Shown here: piece after piece, positions 4,578 through 10,199 of the stretch | Position numbering within the stretch: position 1 is the first letter of the stretch | How the letters are laid out: every line of letters begins with the position of its first letter | Source of the DNA: DATMBL01 sp050735975 | Lineage (GTDB): Bacteria > Desulfobacterota > Binatia > UBA9968 | Assembly (NCBI GenBank): GCA_050735975.1 | Contig: JBOHVS010000244.1 | Location: forward strand, 1 to 10,201 | Direction: 5' to 3' | DNA: 10,201 nt | Program-made: the position numbers and the translations under genes | Notes under the pieces: model-generated | The model's database searches: none | Seen by the model: the letters and a program-made list of their open reading frames with translations, nothing else | What the model was told of the DNA's origin: nothing

Positions 4578-4638
4578 GGAGAACGCTTTTGGGTGAGAGG
4601 CGCGGTTCGCCGCGTCCTTCTCGACCCGATGGTTAGCT
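4578..4638 (-). repeat. attC site
   Basis: A 61-bp site. Minus-strand R'' is AGCTAAC (4638-4632) and R' is GTTCTCC (4584-4578). The plus-strand arms GGGTGAGAGGCGCGG and CCGCGTCCTTCTCGACCC pair around a TTCG loop with extra bases on one arm. The hepT stop codon TAA lies inside R''. Confidence 0.85.
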
Positions 4639-4980
4639 GTTGTCGTTCGCTTCGACGATCGGCCGCAGCTGTTTCGCTAACTCTGGCACCTTGTTCGTGG
4701 CTACATCCCACACGATGACATAGTCGACACCGCCATAATCATGAATCAGACGGTCTCTCATGCCGGCGACCTTCTTCCATTCAATCTCGGACAGCTGTTC
4801 GCGTGTCTCCAGTGGAATCTTTTTGGCAGCTTCTCCAATGATCTCAAGACTCCGCACAAAAGCCCGCTTCTTCACCTCGTCGCGGACAAACGTGTCAAAG
4901 TTTGTCTGGCCTACTTGCGTCGCCAAAAACTCGGCCTTCGAAAGAATATCGCGGAGAAGCTCAAGCGTTGAGGACTGCAT
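4633..4980 (-). CDS. hepT: HepT-type HEPN toxin (DUF86)
   Basis: A 115-residue all-helical protein of the HepT/DUF86 family (PF01934). The HEPN ribonuclease motif R-x4-H-x-Y is intact as R75 DRLI H80 D Y82 in GMRDRLIHDYGGVDY. An earlier helix (RSLEIIGEAAKKIP, about residues 43-56) is the usual family signature. HepT cleaves RNA (tRNA in studied systems) and is silenced when its partner MntA adds AMP to the tyrosine of this motif, which is present here. The ATG at 4978-4980 lies within the end of mntA (20-bp overlap). The frame stops at TAA within the R'' box of the attC at 4578-4638, so the coding end and the recombination site are fused. The module looks fully intact. Confidence 0.93.
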   Translation of the reverse strand: MQSSTLELLRDILSKAEFLATQVGQTNFDTFVRDEVKKRAFVRSLEIIGEAAKKIPLETREQLSEIEWKKVAGMRDRLIHDYGGVDYVIVWDVATNKVPELAKQLRPIVEANDNS

Positions 4981-5254
4981 AGCGAACCGTCGGCAGGATA
5001 AGGCGTGCTTTGCTCTCGTTTAACGAACCGTCGGTTACGACATCGATTGGTCTACCGAAGACTTCCTGGAGCAGTTCATGAATGGCGAAAAAGTTATCAT
5101 AGGTTTTCATTCCCTCGGCGAACTCCAGATAAACATCCACATCGCTCTCCGGGGTCTGCTCTCCTCTAGCGAAAGAGCCAAAAACGCCTATTTTCCGCGC
5201 GCCCAACGCTCGTAACTTAGCGGCATGGGTTTCAATTAACGTGACAGGATCCAT
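4961..5254 (-). CDS. mntA: MntA-type minimal nucleotidyltransferase antitoxin
   Basis: A 97-residue minimal nucleotidyltransferase (PF01909/PF18765 type). The active-site signature GS-x10-DxD is complete: G26 S27 in VFGSFARGE and D38-V-D40 in ESDVDVYLEF. A third acidic position is likely in RPIDVVTDG. MntA adenylylates the HEPN motif tyrosine of HepT and thereby acts as the antitoxin. The start was set at ATG 5252-5254 because homologues begin only about 20 residues before GSFARG; an upstream TTG at 5291-5293 would add an unsupported extension. A purine-rich GAGAGGAAG lies 17 nt or more upstream. A possible promoter is TTGCGC (5288-5293), 17 bp, TAGACT (5265-5270). It overlaps hepT by 20 bp. 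Confidence 0.92.
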   Translation of the reverse strand: MDPVTLIETHAAKLRALGARKIGVFGSFARGEQTPESDVDVYLEFAEGMKTYDNFFAIHELLQEVFGRPIDVVTDGSLNESKARLILPTVRYAVLNA

Positions 5255-5316
5255 ATCGTGGTTAAGTCTAGCTTCCTCTCCGAGGCGGCGCAACGGGCGA
5301 AATAAGTCAACGTCAC

Positions 5317-5397
5317 GGCTAACGTATCAGGCTGACCAGCCGAGGCCGGCGAGCGTAGCGAGCGGGCTGAAGATCTGAGTCAAGCCGATTGTTATGC
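5317..5397 (-). repeat. attC site with long variable terminal structure
   Basis: An 81-bp site. Minus-strand R'' is GCATAAC (5397-5391) and R' is GTTAGCC (5323-5317). The arms GGCTGACCAG and CTGAGTCAAGCC (plus strand) pair with two bulged bases, and the middle holds a further GC-rich hairpin (GCGAGCGTAGCGAGC). The R'' variant GCATAAC recurs in the site at 7714-7783. Confidence 0.85.
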
Positions 5398-5399
5398 CG

Positions 5400-5681
5400 T
5401 CAGGTCCCGGCGCGCACCATGCCCCACACCGAAGCCCTTCCCACTACAACGAGTCGTGGCCCTTTCAGCGCAGAATCTTTGCCGTCCACGCCTCCCAGTA
5501 ACTCGACAACCTCGAAACCATTCGACGCCACGAAGTAGGCAAGCTCCTGCGGGAAGAAGAGTCGGAACTCTGACGGGTCCGCGTGAACGAGCTCGTTGCC
5601 GTCGAACCAAAGCATCTCGTCGAGAAGTAGTTGACGATGGGGGTCGATCCGGTGTCTGTGCTCCAGCCGGCCCTGAAACGA
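5400..5681 (-). pseudogene. C-terminal fragment of a class I SAM methyltransferase
   Basis: The minus-strand frame from about 5681 down to the TGA at 5400-5402 reads RIDPHRQLLLDEMLWFDG, then SEFRLFFPQELAYFVASNGF and VVELLGGVDGKDSALKGPRLVVVGRA. This is the substrate-side C-terminal portion of a Methyltransf_25/11-type class I methyltransferase, where the strand order EFRLFFPQEL...GF is a common pattern. The SAM-binding half (glycine-rich motif I) is absent. Upstream codons are out of family pattern and no suitable start with a Shine-Dalgarno is present. It lies between the complete O-methyltransferase and its cassette's attC, with no separate attC between them, so it may be debris captured with that cassette. 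A functional short protein is unlikely. Confidence 0.72.
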
Positions 5682-5710
5682 CGCAGCCCACGCTATGCAA
5701 CATCGCCTAC

Positions 5711-5736
5711 GGACGCCGCACAAACGTAGGGCGTCC
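5711..5736 (-). other. Short GC hairpin after the O-methyltransferase
   Basis: GGACGCC (5711-5717) and GGGCGTCC (5729-5736) are inverted around about 11 nt, 10 bp beyond the O-methyltransferase stop. No T tract follows on the minus strand, so a rho-independent terminator is not supported; it may only stall or protect the transcript end. Confidence 0.35.
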
Positions 5737-5745
5737 TTGCATGGA

Positions 5746-6798
5746 CTACTTGCTCCCCACAAGCATCGAGATGGGGCCCACTAGATGCCCAACGCGGATC
5801 TTGCGGAAGCCCGCCTCTCGCATCCAGCCTGAGTAATCGCTAGCCGTCGCATTGAAACCGCCGGGTGTCTCAACGAGGATGTTCAGGCTCATTAGCAACG
5901 CCAGAGCATTCTTCCGTCGCTCGTCGTCGATCAGTTCTTCAAAGATGATGCAAGCGCCACCTTTGGGCAAAACCCTGTTAGCCTTCTGAATAAGCGCGCG
6001 CTTGTCATCGAGACTCTCGCCGTGCAGGATGTGGCCCATGATGAGCACGTCGGCTTCGGGCAGCAGGTCCTTAAGAAAACTGCCGGCTTGGAAACGCAGC
6101 CGGTCAGAAAGCCGGAACGAGCGCACGTATTCTTCAAAAATGGGCCCGCACACAGGAAGGTCGAAGCCAATACCGCTCAGGTGCTTGTGGGCAAGCGCGA
6201 GCTGGACCGGCAACGCGCCCTGTGCCGTCCCGACATCTGCGAAGGTTTTGTATCCTTTCCACGGGAACTTTTTTGCAATTGCCCGGCAAGCGCCCATACT
6301 GAGGCCCGTCATCGCTTGGAGAAAGTTCTTCAGGCGTGCGGGGTCGCGGTAGAGAACTTCATAAAAGTTGCCACCTGTTTTTGCCTCGCTCTGCGGTATC
6401 CCGGTGCGAAGCCCTTCGGTGAGCGAGCCCCAAAACGGATAGAGCCGAGAGTTGGCCATCTCAAGTATGCCGCCGACGTAGCTGGGTTTTGAGCGGTCGA
6501 GAAAAAGATCGGTTTCGGGCCTGTTCGCGTAACGTCCGCTCCGCCGCTCTAGCATGCCCAGCGCAACTAAAGCGTCGAAGAAATCACGGGCACCCCGAGG
6601 ATGAAGGCCGAGGCGCTGGCGCAGCGTTTCGCTGTCGAGCGGCCCCTTGGCGAGTTCGGTGAACAACCCGAGTTCAATGGCGCTCAGCAGCGTTTTCGAG
6701 CCCCAGAAGCCCAGGCCCAGTTGCAGAATGCCGTCGGGCGTTGGGGGAGCGGTCGGTCGTGTTTTTTTCGCTCTAACCGTTGTCGTAACAGTAGCCAT
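5746..6798 (-). CDS. O-methyltransferase, Methyltransf_2 family
   Basis: A full-length 350-residue SAM-dependent methyltransferase. Residues 22-105 form the N-terminal winged-helix dimerisation domain (ILQLGLGFWGSKTLLSAIEL, LRQRLGLHPRGARDFFDALV, GMLERRSGRYAN). Residues about 145-348 are the PF00891 catalytic domain. Motif I is the variant FADVGTAQGALPVQLA (D188 to G194), in place of the more usual DxGGGxG. D213 in IGFDLPV fits the ribose-binding acid, and MGHILHGESLDDKRALIQKA (about 254-273) is the conserved helix carrying the catalytic His of the family. The substrate is likely a phenol or small aromatic hydroxyl, by family only. ATG at 6796-6798 has GGAGG about 8 nt upstream. It is the main gene of a cassette of roughly 1.5 kb, large for this array. 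Confidence 0.92.
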   Translation of the reverse strand: MATVTTTVRAKKTRPTAPPTPDGILQLGLGFWGSKTLLSAIELGLFTELAKGPLDSETLRQRLGLHPRGARDFFDALVALGMLERRSGRYANRPETDLFLDRSKPSYVGGILEMANSRLYPFWGSLTEGLRTGIPQSEAKTGGNFYEVLYRDPARLKNFLQAMTGLSMGACRAIAKKFPWKGYKTFADVGTAQGALPVQLALAHKHLSGIGFDLPVCGPIFEEYVRSFRLSDRLRFQAGSFLKDLLPEADVLIMGHILHGESLDDKRALIQKANRVLPKGGACIIFEELIDDERRKNALALLMSLNILVETPGGFNATASDYSGWMREAGFRKIRVGHLVGPISMLVGSK

Positions 6799-6854
6799 AG
6801 CGTTTGCCTCCAGCTTCGAATTTCACGACCGCCTCCAAACAGACGGACTGTTCA

Positions 6855-7229
6855 TTAACCATATGGATGCGAAAGCAACCCAACGCTATGCCGATGAGCC
6901 GTTAGTAACGCCGCTTGCGGAACGTCCCCTCGAAGTGCTTGTTGGGCAGTTTCGAAACGCAACAACGAAAACATAATGTCAATCTTTAGCCCTGCTAACG
7001 CTTGCCTTACTTCCTCGGCAGCGGCGTGGTACCGGCGTATTGGTGGCATCGCGAACAGTTCGCGAAGTCGAAGAACAGAGAGTTTCACAACCGCCGAACC
7101 CGAACCTTGGGTGGTCACTCTGAGGACTTGAGCGCCATCCGGTGCCGTTTCTTGGTTGATCCAGTACGGCCCGACAGTCTGTTCTCCAATGGCTTCACGA
7201 ACTACCGTCGCAAGGTGCTCTCCGTCCAA
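6855..7229 (-). CDS. Unknown protein reading through an attC site
   Basis: A frame of up to 124 residues. The gene-like part is about residues 1-93: EHLATVVREAIGEQTVGPYW, INQETAPDGAQVLRVTT, AVVKLSVLRLRELFAM, HAAAEEVRQALAGLKIDI. Beyond that the frame runs through the whole attC at 6878-6947 (AQQAL encodes the R'' box) and stops at 6855, so the tail is probably not native. The N-terminal limit is uncertain: a TTG at 7227-7229 is the first usable start, the frame is open for only about ten codons further up, and there is no Shine-Dalgarno. It overlaps the end of the upstream frameshifted gene by 28 bp, suggesting coupling. No family recognised; no membrane segment or signal peptide. Confidence 0.55.
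   Translation of the reverse strand: MDGEHLATVVREAIGEQTVGPYWINQETAPDGAQVLRVTTQGSGSAVVKLSVLRLRELFAMPPIRRYHAAAEEVRQALAGLKIDIMFSLLRFETAQQALRGDVPQAALLTAHRHSVGLLSHPYG
6878..6947 (-). repeat. attC-like site, weak stem
   Basis: A 70-bp site. Minus-strand R'' is GCCCAAC (6947-6941) and R' is GTTGGGT (6884-6878), both good. Arm pairing is poor and needs wobble; a small hairpin CCGCTTGCGG sits inside. Its position between unrelated units and the boxes support attC. Confidence 0.6.
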
Positions 7230-7692
7230 ACTATCAACACAAAGAGCCGGCCTTCAATGACCTTCAGACGGTCACTGTCTTCAAGTATCCAGAGATTCTT
7301 GAACTCCTGCTCGGGAACAACCAAACGACCCTGTTCGCTCCCGCTTGACTGGAATTCATATACGGTTTCATGCTGAAGATTCTCTTGTCTCGTGAGGCTC
7401 CACCCTTTAGCCCTTGCGCTCGACTCAATCAAAGGGTCAAGGCCTTTATAATGAAATAAGGCAACTCCATCGCGCGCAGCAGTGTTTCGACATGTTTCTT
7501 GTTCCGCTGCGAATCGGTCTCCGCGCGAGCAGTCACGATCAGCGACGTGATTAGCGAACACCCGATGATTCCGACGAGGAAGGCGTGCCACTTAGTAAAG
7601 GCGTCGTCAATCAGGATGGCACCAATTCCCGCAAGTCCGGTAAGAACCTGAGTGATATACACCGGTTCCATCCATCGCGTCAGCTTCTTCAT
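7202..7692 (-). pseudogene. Two-helix membrane protein with C-terminal cytoplasmic domain, frameshifted
   Basis: The first frame (from ATG 7690-7692) gives two hydrophobic segments, about residues 11-29 (VYITQVLTGLAGIGAILI) and 36-54 (WHAFLVGIIGCSLITSLIV). A charged helix ETDSQRNKKHVETLLRAMEL and PYFIIKAL follow, then a TGA at 7429-7431. A second frame takes over near 7430-7445: LIESSARAKGWSLTRQEN, HETVYEFQSSGSEQGRLVV, PEQEFKNLWILEDSDRLKVI, ending at 7202. The composition on both sides is gene-like, so one frameshift in a single gene of about 160 residues is the simplest reading; two overlapping genes are possible but the second has no start. A Shine-Dalgarno AGGAG lies about 7 nt before the ATG. 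No family recognised. It shares a cassette with the unknown gene at 6855-7229. Confidence 0.6.
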
Positions 7693-7713
7693 TCCCGACT
7701 CCTGACGTTACCT

Positions 7714-7783
7714 GCCCAACGTCGGCGTCAGCGGCGCGCTCGCCGCGTCCGCTGGAGTGCGGTATTAGACCGACGAGTTATGC
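7714..7783 (-). repeat. attC site
   Basis: A 70-bp site. Minus-strand R'' is GCATAAC (7783-7777) and R' is GTTGGGC (7720-7714). GTCGG/CCGAC and TCAGCGG/CCGCTGGA pair with bulged bases, and GCGGCGCGCTCGCCGC forms the terminal hairpin. The brnA frame ends within it. Confidence 0.87.
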
Positions 7784-8048
7784 CGTAGGGAGCGAGTTCC
7801 TCTCGGACTACCTGGCGCACGACATCGAGAGTCGAACGGCAATGGACATACTCAAGCAAGGCCTCGTTGATAAGGGTCTGGTAGTTTCCTCCCCCTGCGG
7901 TGTCCACAAGACTCCGAAAATACTCCAGGACGGCATTGTCCAGCCGGATGGATATCTTCGTCTTTCCCGGCTCAGGCTTAACGATGGCGCCGCGCTTCGC
8001 ACGCGAGAAGTCGATATCGCGGTATTTATCAGCTACGACCTTCTTCAT
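7728..8048 (-). CDS. brnA: BrnA-type antitoxin
   Basis: A 106-residue ribbon-helix-helix protein of the BrnA family (PF14384). It starts MKKVVADKYRDIDFSRAKRG; the ribbon strand is KTKISIRLDNAV (29-40), followed by the helices LEYFRSLVDTAGGGNYQTLI and NEALLEYV. BrnA neutralises the BrnT ribonuclease and represses the operon by DNA binding. The ATG at 8046-8048 lies within the end of brnT (20-bp overlap in the corrected frame). The coding frame reaches the attC R'' box (GCATAAC encodes part of GIT) and ends inside the attC, so the final 16 or so residues (RRSNTALQRTRRARR) are attC-derived. The antitoxin is intact while its toxin gene is frameshifted, so the module is probably inactive as a toxin but still able to act as an antitoxin. 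Confidence 0.9.
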   Translation of the reverse strand: MKKVVADKYRDIDFSRAKRGAIVKPEPGKTKISIRLDNAVLEYFRSLVDTAGGGNYQTLINEALLEYVHCRSTLDVVRQVVREELAPYGITRRSNTALQRTRRARR

Positions 8049-8314
8049 AGCGTATCCTCTGGCGGTTGTTCGCCTTCCAAGCTGAAATCACTCTGATGAT
8101 ATCCGGTTCGCGGTACGTGTAGACCACGACAAGCAGGTTTCCAAAATTGCTGAGGCCTAGAGTTACAAAGCGTGGCTCTTCCCACTGTGTCAGGATCTTC
8201 ACGGGTCAGAGCGAATTCGTCTTCTAGAACGGTGACCGCTTCCGCGAAACTGACCCGGTGAGTGCGTAGGTTCGCTGCCGCTTTGGCCGGGTCCCATTCG
8301 AACCGCCCGCTCAT
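8029..8314 (-). pseudogene. brnT: BrnT-type toxin gene with a one-base frameshift
   Basis: The N-terminal part reads MSGRFEWDPAKAAANLRTHR and VSFAEAVTVLEDEFALTREDPDTV, the classic BrnT start (F-x-W-D-x-x-K-A-x-x-N). After a run of three G (8181-8183 on the complementary strand) the family sequence continues in another frame as EEPRFVTLGL, LLVVVYTYREPDIIRVISAW and KANNRQRIRYEEGRS, ending at TGA 8029-8031. Removing one G restores a BrnT of normal length (about 95 residues) that overlaps brnA by 20 bp. As it stands the frame instead ends at 8045-8047 with an ATGA overlap and scrambled residues. BrnT is a RelE-fold ribonuclease; the lost half carries the core catalytic strands. The indel may be real decay or a sequencing error in a homopolymer. 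Confidence 0.88.
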
Positions 8315-8351
8315 AGAGTATAGACGATTGTCCTCCGGCGCAAGTTCGCTG

Positions 8352-8410
8352 GTCTAACGTTCCGGATCACGTGCGGCTTCAAGCCGTCGCGTGCATCCGG
8401 CTGGTTCGGC
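8352..8410 (-). repeat. attC site, strong
   Basis: A 59-bp site. Minus-strand R'' is GCCGAAC (8410-8404) and R' is GTTAGAC (8358-8352). The plus-strand arms CCGGATCACGTGCGGCTT and AAGCCGTCGCGTGCATCCGG are complementary, with two bulged bases in the second arm. One of the best formed sites of the array. Confidence 0.92.
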
Positions 8411-8474
8411 AAGCCCTTACCATAATGCCATTCAGTCAGGAGTCCAGTCTGCAGGTGCGAAATGACACCTCTCA

Positions 8475-8930
8475 TCACTGTTTGACAACGGTTAACGGTG
8501 TGCCAATGGCACCGGCATAAAAGACGACAATTTCCGCGGGAACCGTTCCTTGATTAATCCCATAGTGTAACGTGTTAACCACCTCGACGATGGGATCTCC
8601 CGCTTTTAGATGCAGCGTCTTTCCGGTCACCACCGTAAGTTGCCCGCTCATCAGCAAGCCGGCATTTATCACCGGATGACTGTGAGTGTCGAGCCGGGCT
8701 CCGGCAGGTATGCTGATCTGTAGAATCGTGATCTCGGGCTGTCCTTGCGGATACGCAAGCAATGACTCGCCATCCCAGCTCTTGGTGGTCTTAACGAGTT
8801 CCTTGACAACTATAGAGGCCGCCTGTGAGCCGTCGTTCGCCTCCTGCCCGGTTCGAACCATCGCGCAGCCAGGATGAAGGAGAAGAATGACGTAAAGCGC
8901 TGCGAAGATTCGAAGGGTCTCTTTTATCAT
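8475..8930 (-). CDS. Exported single-domain cupin protein
   Basis: A 151-residue protein with an N-terminal export signal (MIKETLRIFAALYVILLLHPGC); Cys22 after HPG gives a weak lipobox, so it is either a lipoprotein or a type I secreted protein. The cupin barrel spans about residues 68-145. Motif 1 contains PAGARLDTHSHPVINAG with His83 and His85; the usual Glu is not obvious. Motif 2 contains AGDPIVEVVNTLHYGINQG with His122, and Asn126 at the conserved position. A metal site is therefore likely, but the reaction is not predictable from the fold. The ATG at 8928-8930 has GAGGGAAG about 8 nt upstream; longer starts would bury the signal peptide. A TATAAC hexamer (8964-8969) could serve as a -10. 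It is the only gene of its cassette, bounded by attC at 9059-9123 and 8352-8410. Confidence 0.87.
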   Translation of the reverse strand: MIKETLRIFAALYVILLLHPGCAMVRTGQEANDGSQAASIVVKELVKTTKSWDGESLLAYPQGQPEITILQISIPAGARLDTHSHPVINAGLLMSGQLTVVTGKTLHLKAGDPIVEVVNTLHYGINQGTVPAEIVVFYAGAIGTPLTVVKQ

Positions 8931-9058
8931 TGCGCTGTCTTCCCTCAGATGGTGCTTATCAATGTTATAATGCGCCGGCATTGCACTTTCCGGAGTACGC
9001 CAAAAACGCAGTGTGGAACTCCAGCGCATATCGACGATGGGTTGCAATCATTTCGCGC

Positions 9059-9123
9059 GTCTAACTCAATTCGGGCTTGAGCCTATTTCGCCTGAGAGAC
9101 TAGAGTCAAGCGCTCTGTTATCG
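9059..9123 (-). repeat. attC site, moderate, right-most seen
   Basis: A 65-bp site. Minus-strand R'' is CGATAAC (9123-9117) and R' is GTTAGAC (9065-9059). GGGCTTGA and TCAAGCGCTC pair partly. It follows the DUF385 gene and is the last site visible toward the right. Confidence 0.65.
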
Positions 9124-9198
9124 CCGTAGGATTGAACTGTACGCCGCTTCAGTTTAATTCAGCTTGTCCGTACCATCTAAAGAAGATGTCGGGATAGG

Positions 9199-9627
9199 CT
9201 ATTCGATTCGGAATACTGGATGTCGTGACGCTTCGGCAGTGAAATCGCGCAAACTCGACTGCGGCGTTACGTCGAAGAACGGTCGTACCACAGGCACTTG
9301 AGCAAGATATTCTCTCAGCACCGGGGCGGCGGCCTCAGCAGAGAGCTCCAAAATCTTTACGGTCTCCAATCTTCGACCGCGCGTTAGCGTTACCTGCCCG
9401 GCTGCACGAGCGTTTCGCACCCAGCCCACTTCGCCGTACGGAGCCACGAGCCAGCGTTCCGCATCTTTTTCCACCAGTGTCACGGGCGTTGAGTAGGGCT
9501 GACCGGTCTTTCTACCTCGCACCGTCAAAAGATAGGTATGCGGAGGACTCATGCCGAGTCGCAGTAAGGCACGAATCATCCAATTCACCACTCGGCGCCA
9601 CAATCCTAAACGGTACTCCCAAGCCAT
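9199..9627 (-). CDS. DUF385 deazaflavin-dependent oxidoreductase (Ddn-like)
   Basis: A full-length 142-residue protein of the F420-type nitroreductase/deazaflavin-dependent family (PF04075). The signature is TYLLTVRGRKTGQPYSTPVTLVE (about residues 31-53), then RWLVAPYGEVGWVRNARAAGQVTL, in which the G-x-x-W-xx-N-x-R pattern binds the deazaflavin, and the end of the domain near PVFRI. Known members use F420H2 to reduce quinones or nitro compounds; here the cofactor is inferred by family. The ATG at 9625-9627 has AGGA about 6 nt upstream. The stop lies 75 bp before the attC at 9059-9123, so it is probably the first cassette visible on this side, although its upstream boundary is not marked by a recognisable attC or attI. 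Confidence 0.9.
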   Translation of the reverse strand: MAWEYRLGLWRRVVNWMIRALLRLGMSPPHTYLLTVRGRKTGQPYSTPVTLVEKDAERWLVAPYGEVGWVRNARAAGQVTLTRGRRLETVKILELSAEAAAPVLREYLAQVPVVRPFFDVTPQSSLRDFTAEASRHPVFRIE

Positions 9628-9759
9628 TGTGATTCCTGGAGGAACTCGCCAAAGATTCGGGAAGGCTATACGGCCGGAGACATATCACATCGCACTGGGC
9701 TGTCAATTTCTATTTCATCCAGGACTAGGTTCTACGACGCTTCAAGCCATGGGCCTTGG
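9628..9759. other. Intergenic spacer at the array's right edge
   Basis: About 130 bp between the DUF385 start and the decayed dehydrogenase. I see no attC, attI, RNA gene or open frame of note. It contains only the Shine-Dalgarno region of DUF385. Its lack of array signals suggests the boundary between cassettes and ordinary chromosome is near here. Confidence 0.4.
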
Positions 9760-10199
9760 CTGAGAGAGCCGGCATCCAGGCACGCATCAGCAAGCGTTCT
9801 TTTCGGAGTGCGACGCACTTTAGTTGCCCATGCGCCTGGTCGGAGCGACGCGCGGCATCGTCACGGCAGCCGACCTTGCCGGGATGAAACGACGTCTTTG
9901 CTGGTCAATACCAGCCGCGCTCTGCTGATCGAACCCGGCGCATTGATAAGCGCCTTGAAAGCCTGACGCCCAGGTATGGCGACCGTCGATGTCTACGAAG
10001 AGGAGCCGGTGCTGGATCCCCATTATCCGTCGTTCGCGACGGACAACGTCGTATGCACGCCGCACATCGGGCACGTCACACGCGATGAGTACGAAATTCG
10101 ATTTGCGGACATATTCGATAGATCGTCTCCTATGCGTCAGGAAACCCTATCAATGTCGTAAACCCCCAAGTGCTGGAGTTCGCCAACCTCCGACGTTAG
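9760..10199 (+). pseudogene. Decayed D-isomer 2-hydroxyacid dehydrogenase, C-terminal half
   Basis: Three plus-strand frames together give a SerA-like 2-hydroxyacid dehydrogenase C-terminal half. RAGIQARISK is followed, after a one-base shift, by QAFFSECDAL, a TAG, and LPMRLVGATRGIVTAADLAGMK. After another shift come TSLLVNTSRALLIEPGALI and SALKA, a TGA, then RPGMATVDVYEEEP, HYPSFATDNVVCTPHIG and TRDEYEIRFADIFD. A third shift leads into IVSYASGNPINVVNP and VLEFANLRR, ending at TAG 10197-10199. VNTSRA and the VYEEEP...TPHIG block with its catalytic His are family hallmarks. At least three frameshifts and two in-frame stops rule out function. It is the only clearly plus-strand gene in the window and probably marks the flanking chromosome. 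Confidence 0.85.

Larger units (their letters stand above)
280..9123 (-). mobile_element. Integron gene-cassette array without visible integrase
   Basis: Twelve attC-like sites plus one doubtful tandem site lie between one- and two-gene units, and every unit points leftward. Read on the minus strand, each site follows a gene and ends in a GTTRRRY-like R' box (for example GTTAGCC, GTTAGAT, GTTAGGC, GTTGGGC, GTTAGAC), as expected for cassettes inserted in one orientation. Most sites enclose an imperfect palindrome with unpaired bases, the feature integrases recognise on the folded bottom strand. No tyrosine recombinase of the IntI type is seen. In a classical integron intI would lie at the 5' side of the array, here to the right of about 9.6 kb. 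The outer limits are set by the last sites seen and the array may continue to the left. The array interpretation rests on repeated independent sites; individual weak sites are less sure. Confidence 0.88.

Noticed and set aside
5711..5736. Rho-independent terminator after the O-methyltransferase.
   Set aside because: The stem is good but there is no T tract on the transcribed strand; kept only as a hairpin.
5400..5762. A 120-residue complete protein starting near the O-methyltransferase stop.
   Set aside because: The first 27 residues come from the end of the O-methyltransferase and the hairpin in another frame; only the downstream part resembles a methyltransferase.
6022..6492. A 156-codon plus-strand frame.
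   Set aside because: It lies wholly antisense to the O-methyltransferase, whose own frame has clear domain motifs.
280..9123. The regularly spaced palindromes as a CRISPR array or REP elements.
   Set aside because: The repeats differ in sequence, share only end boxes and fold, and are separated by genes rather than short spacers.
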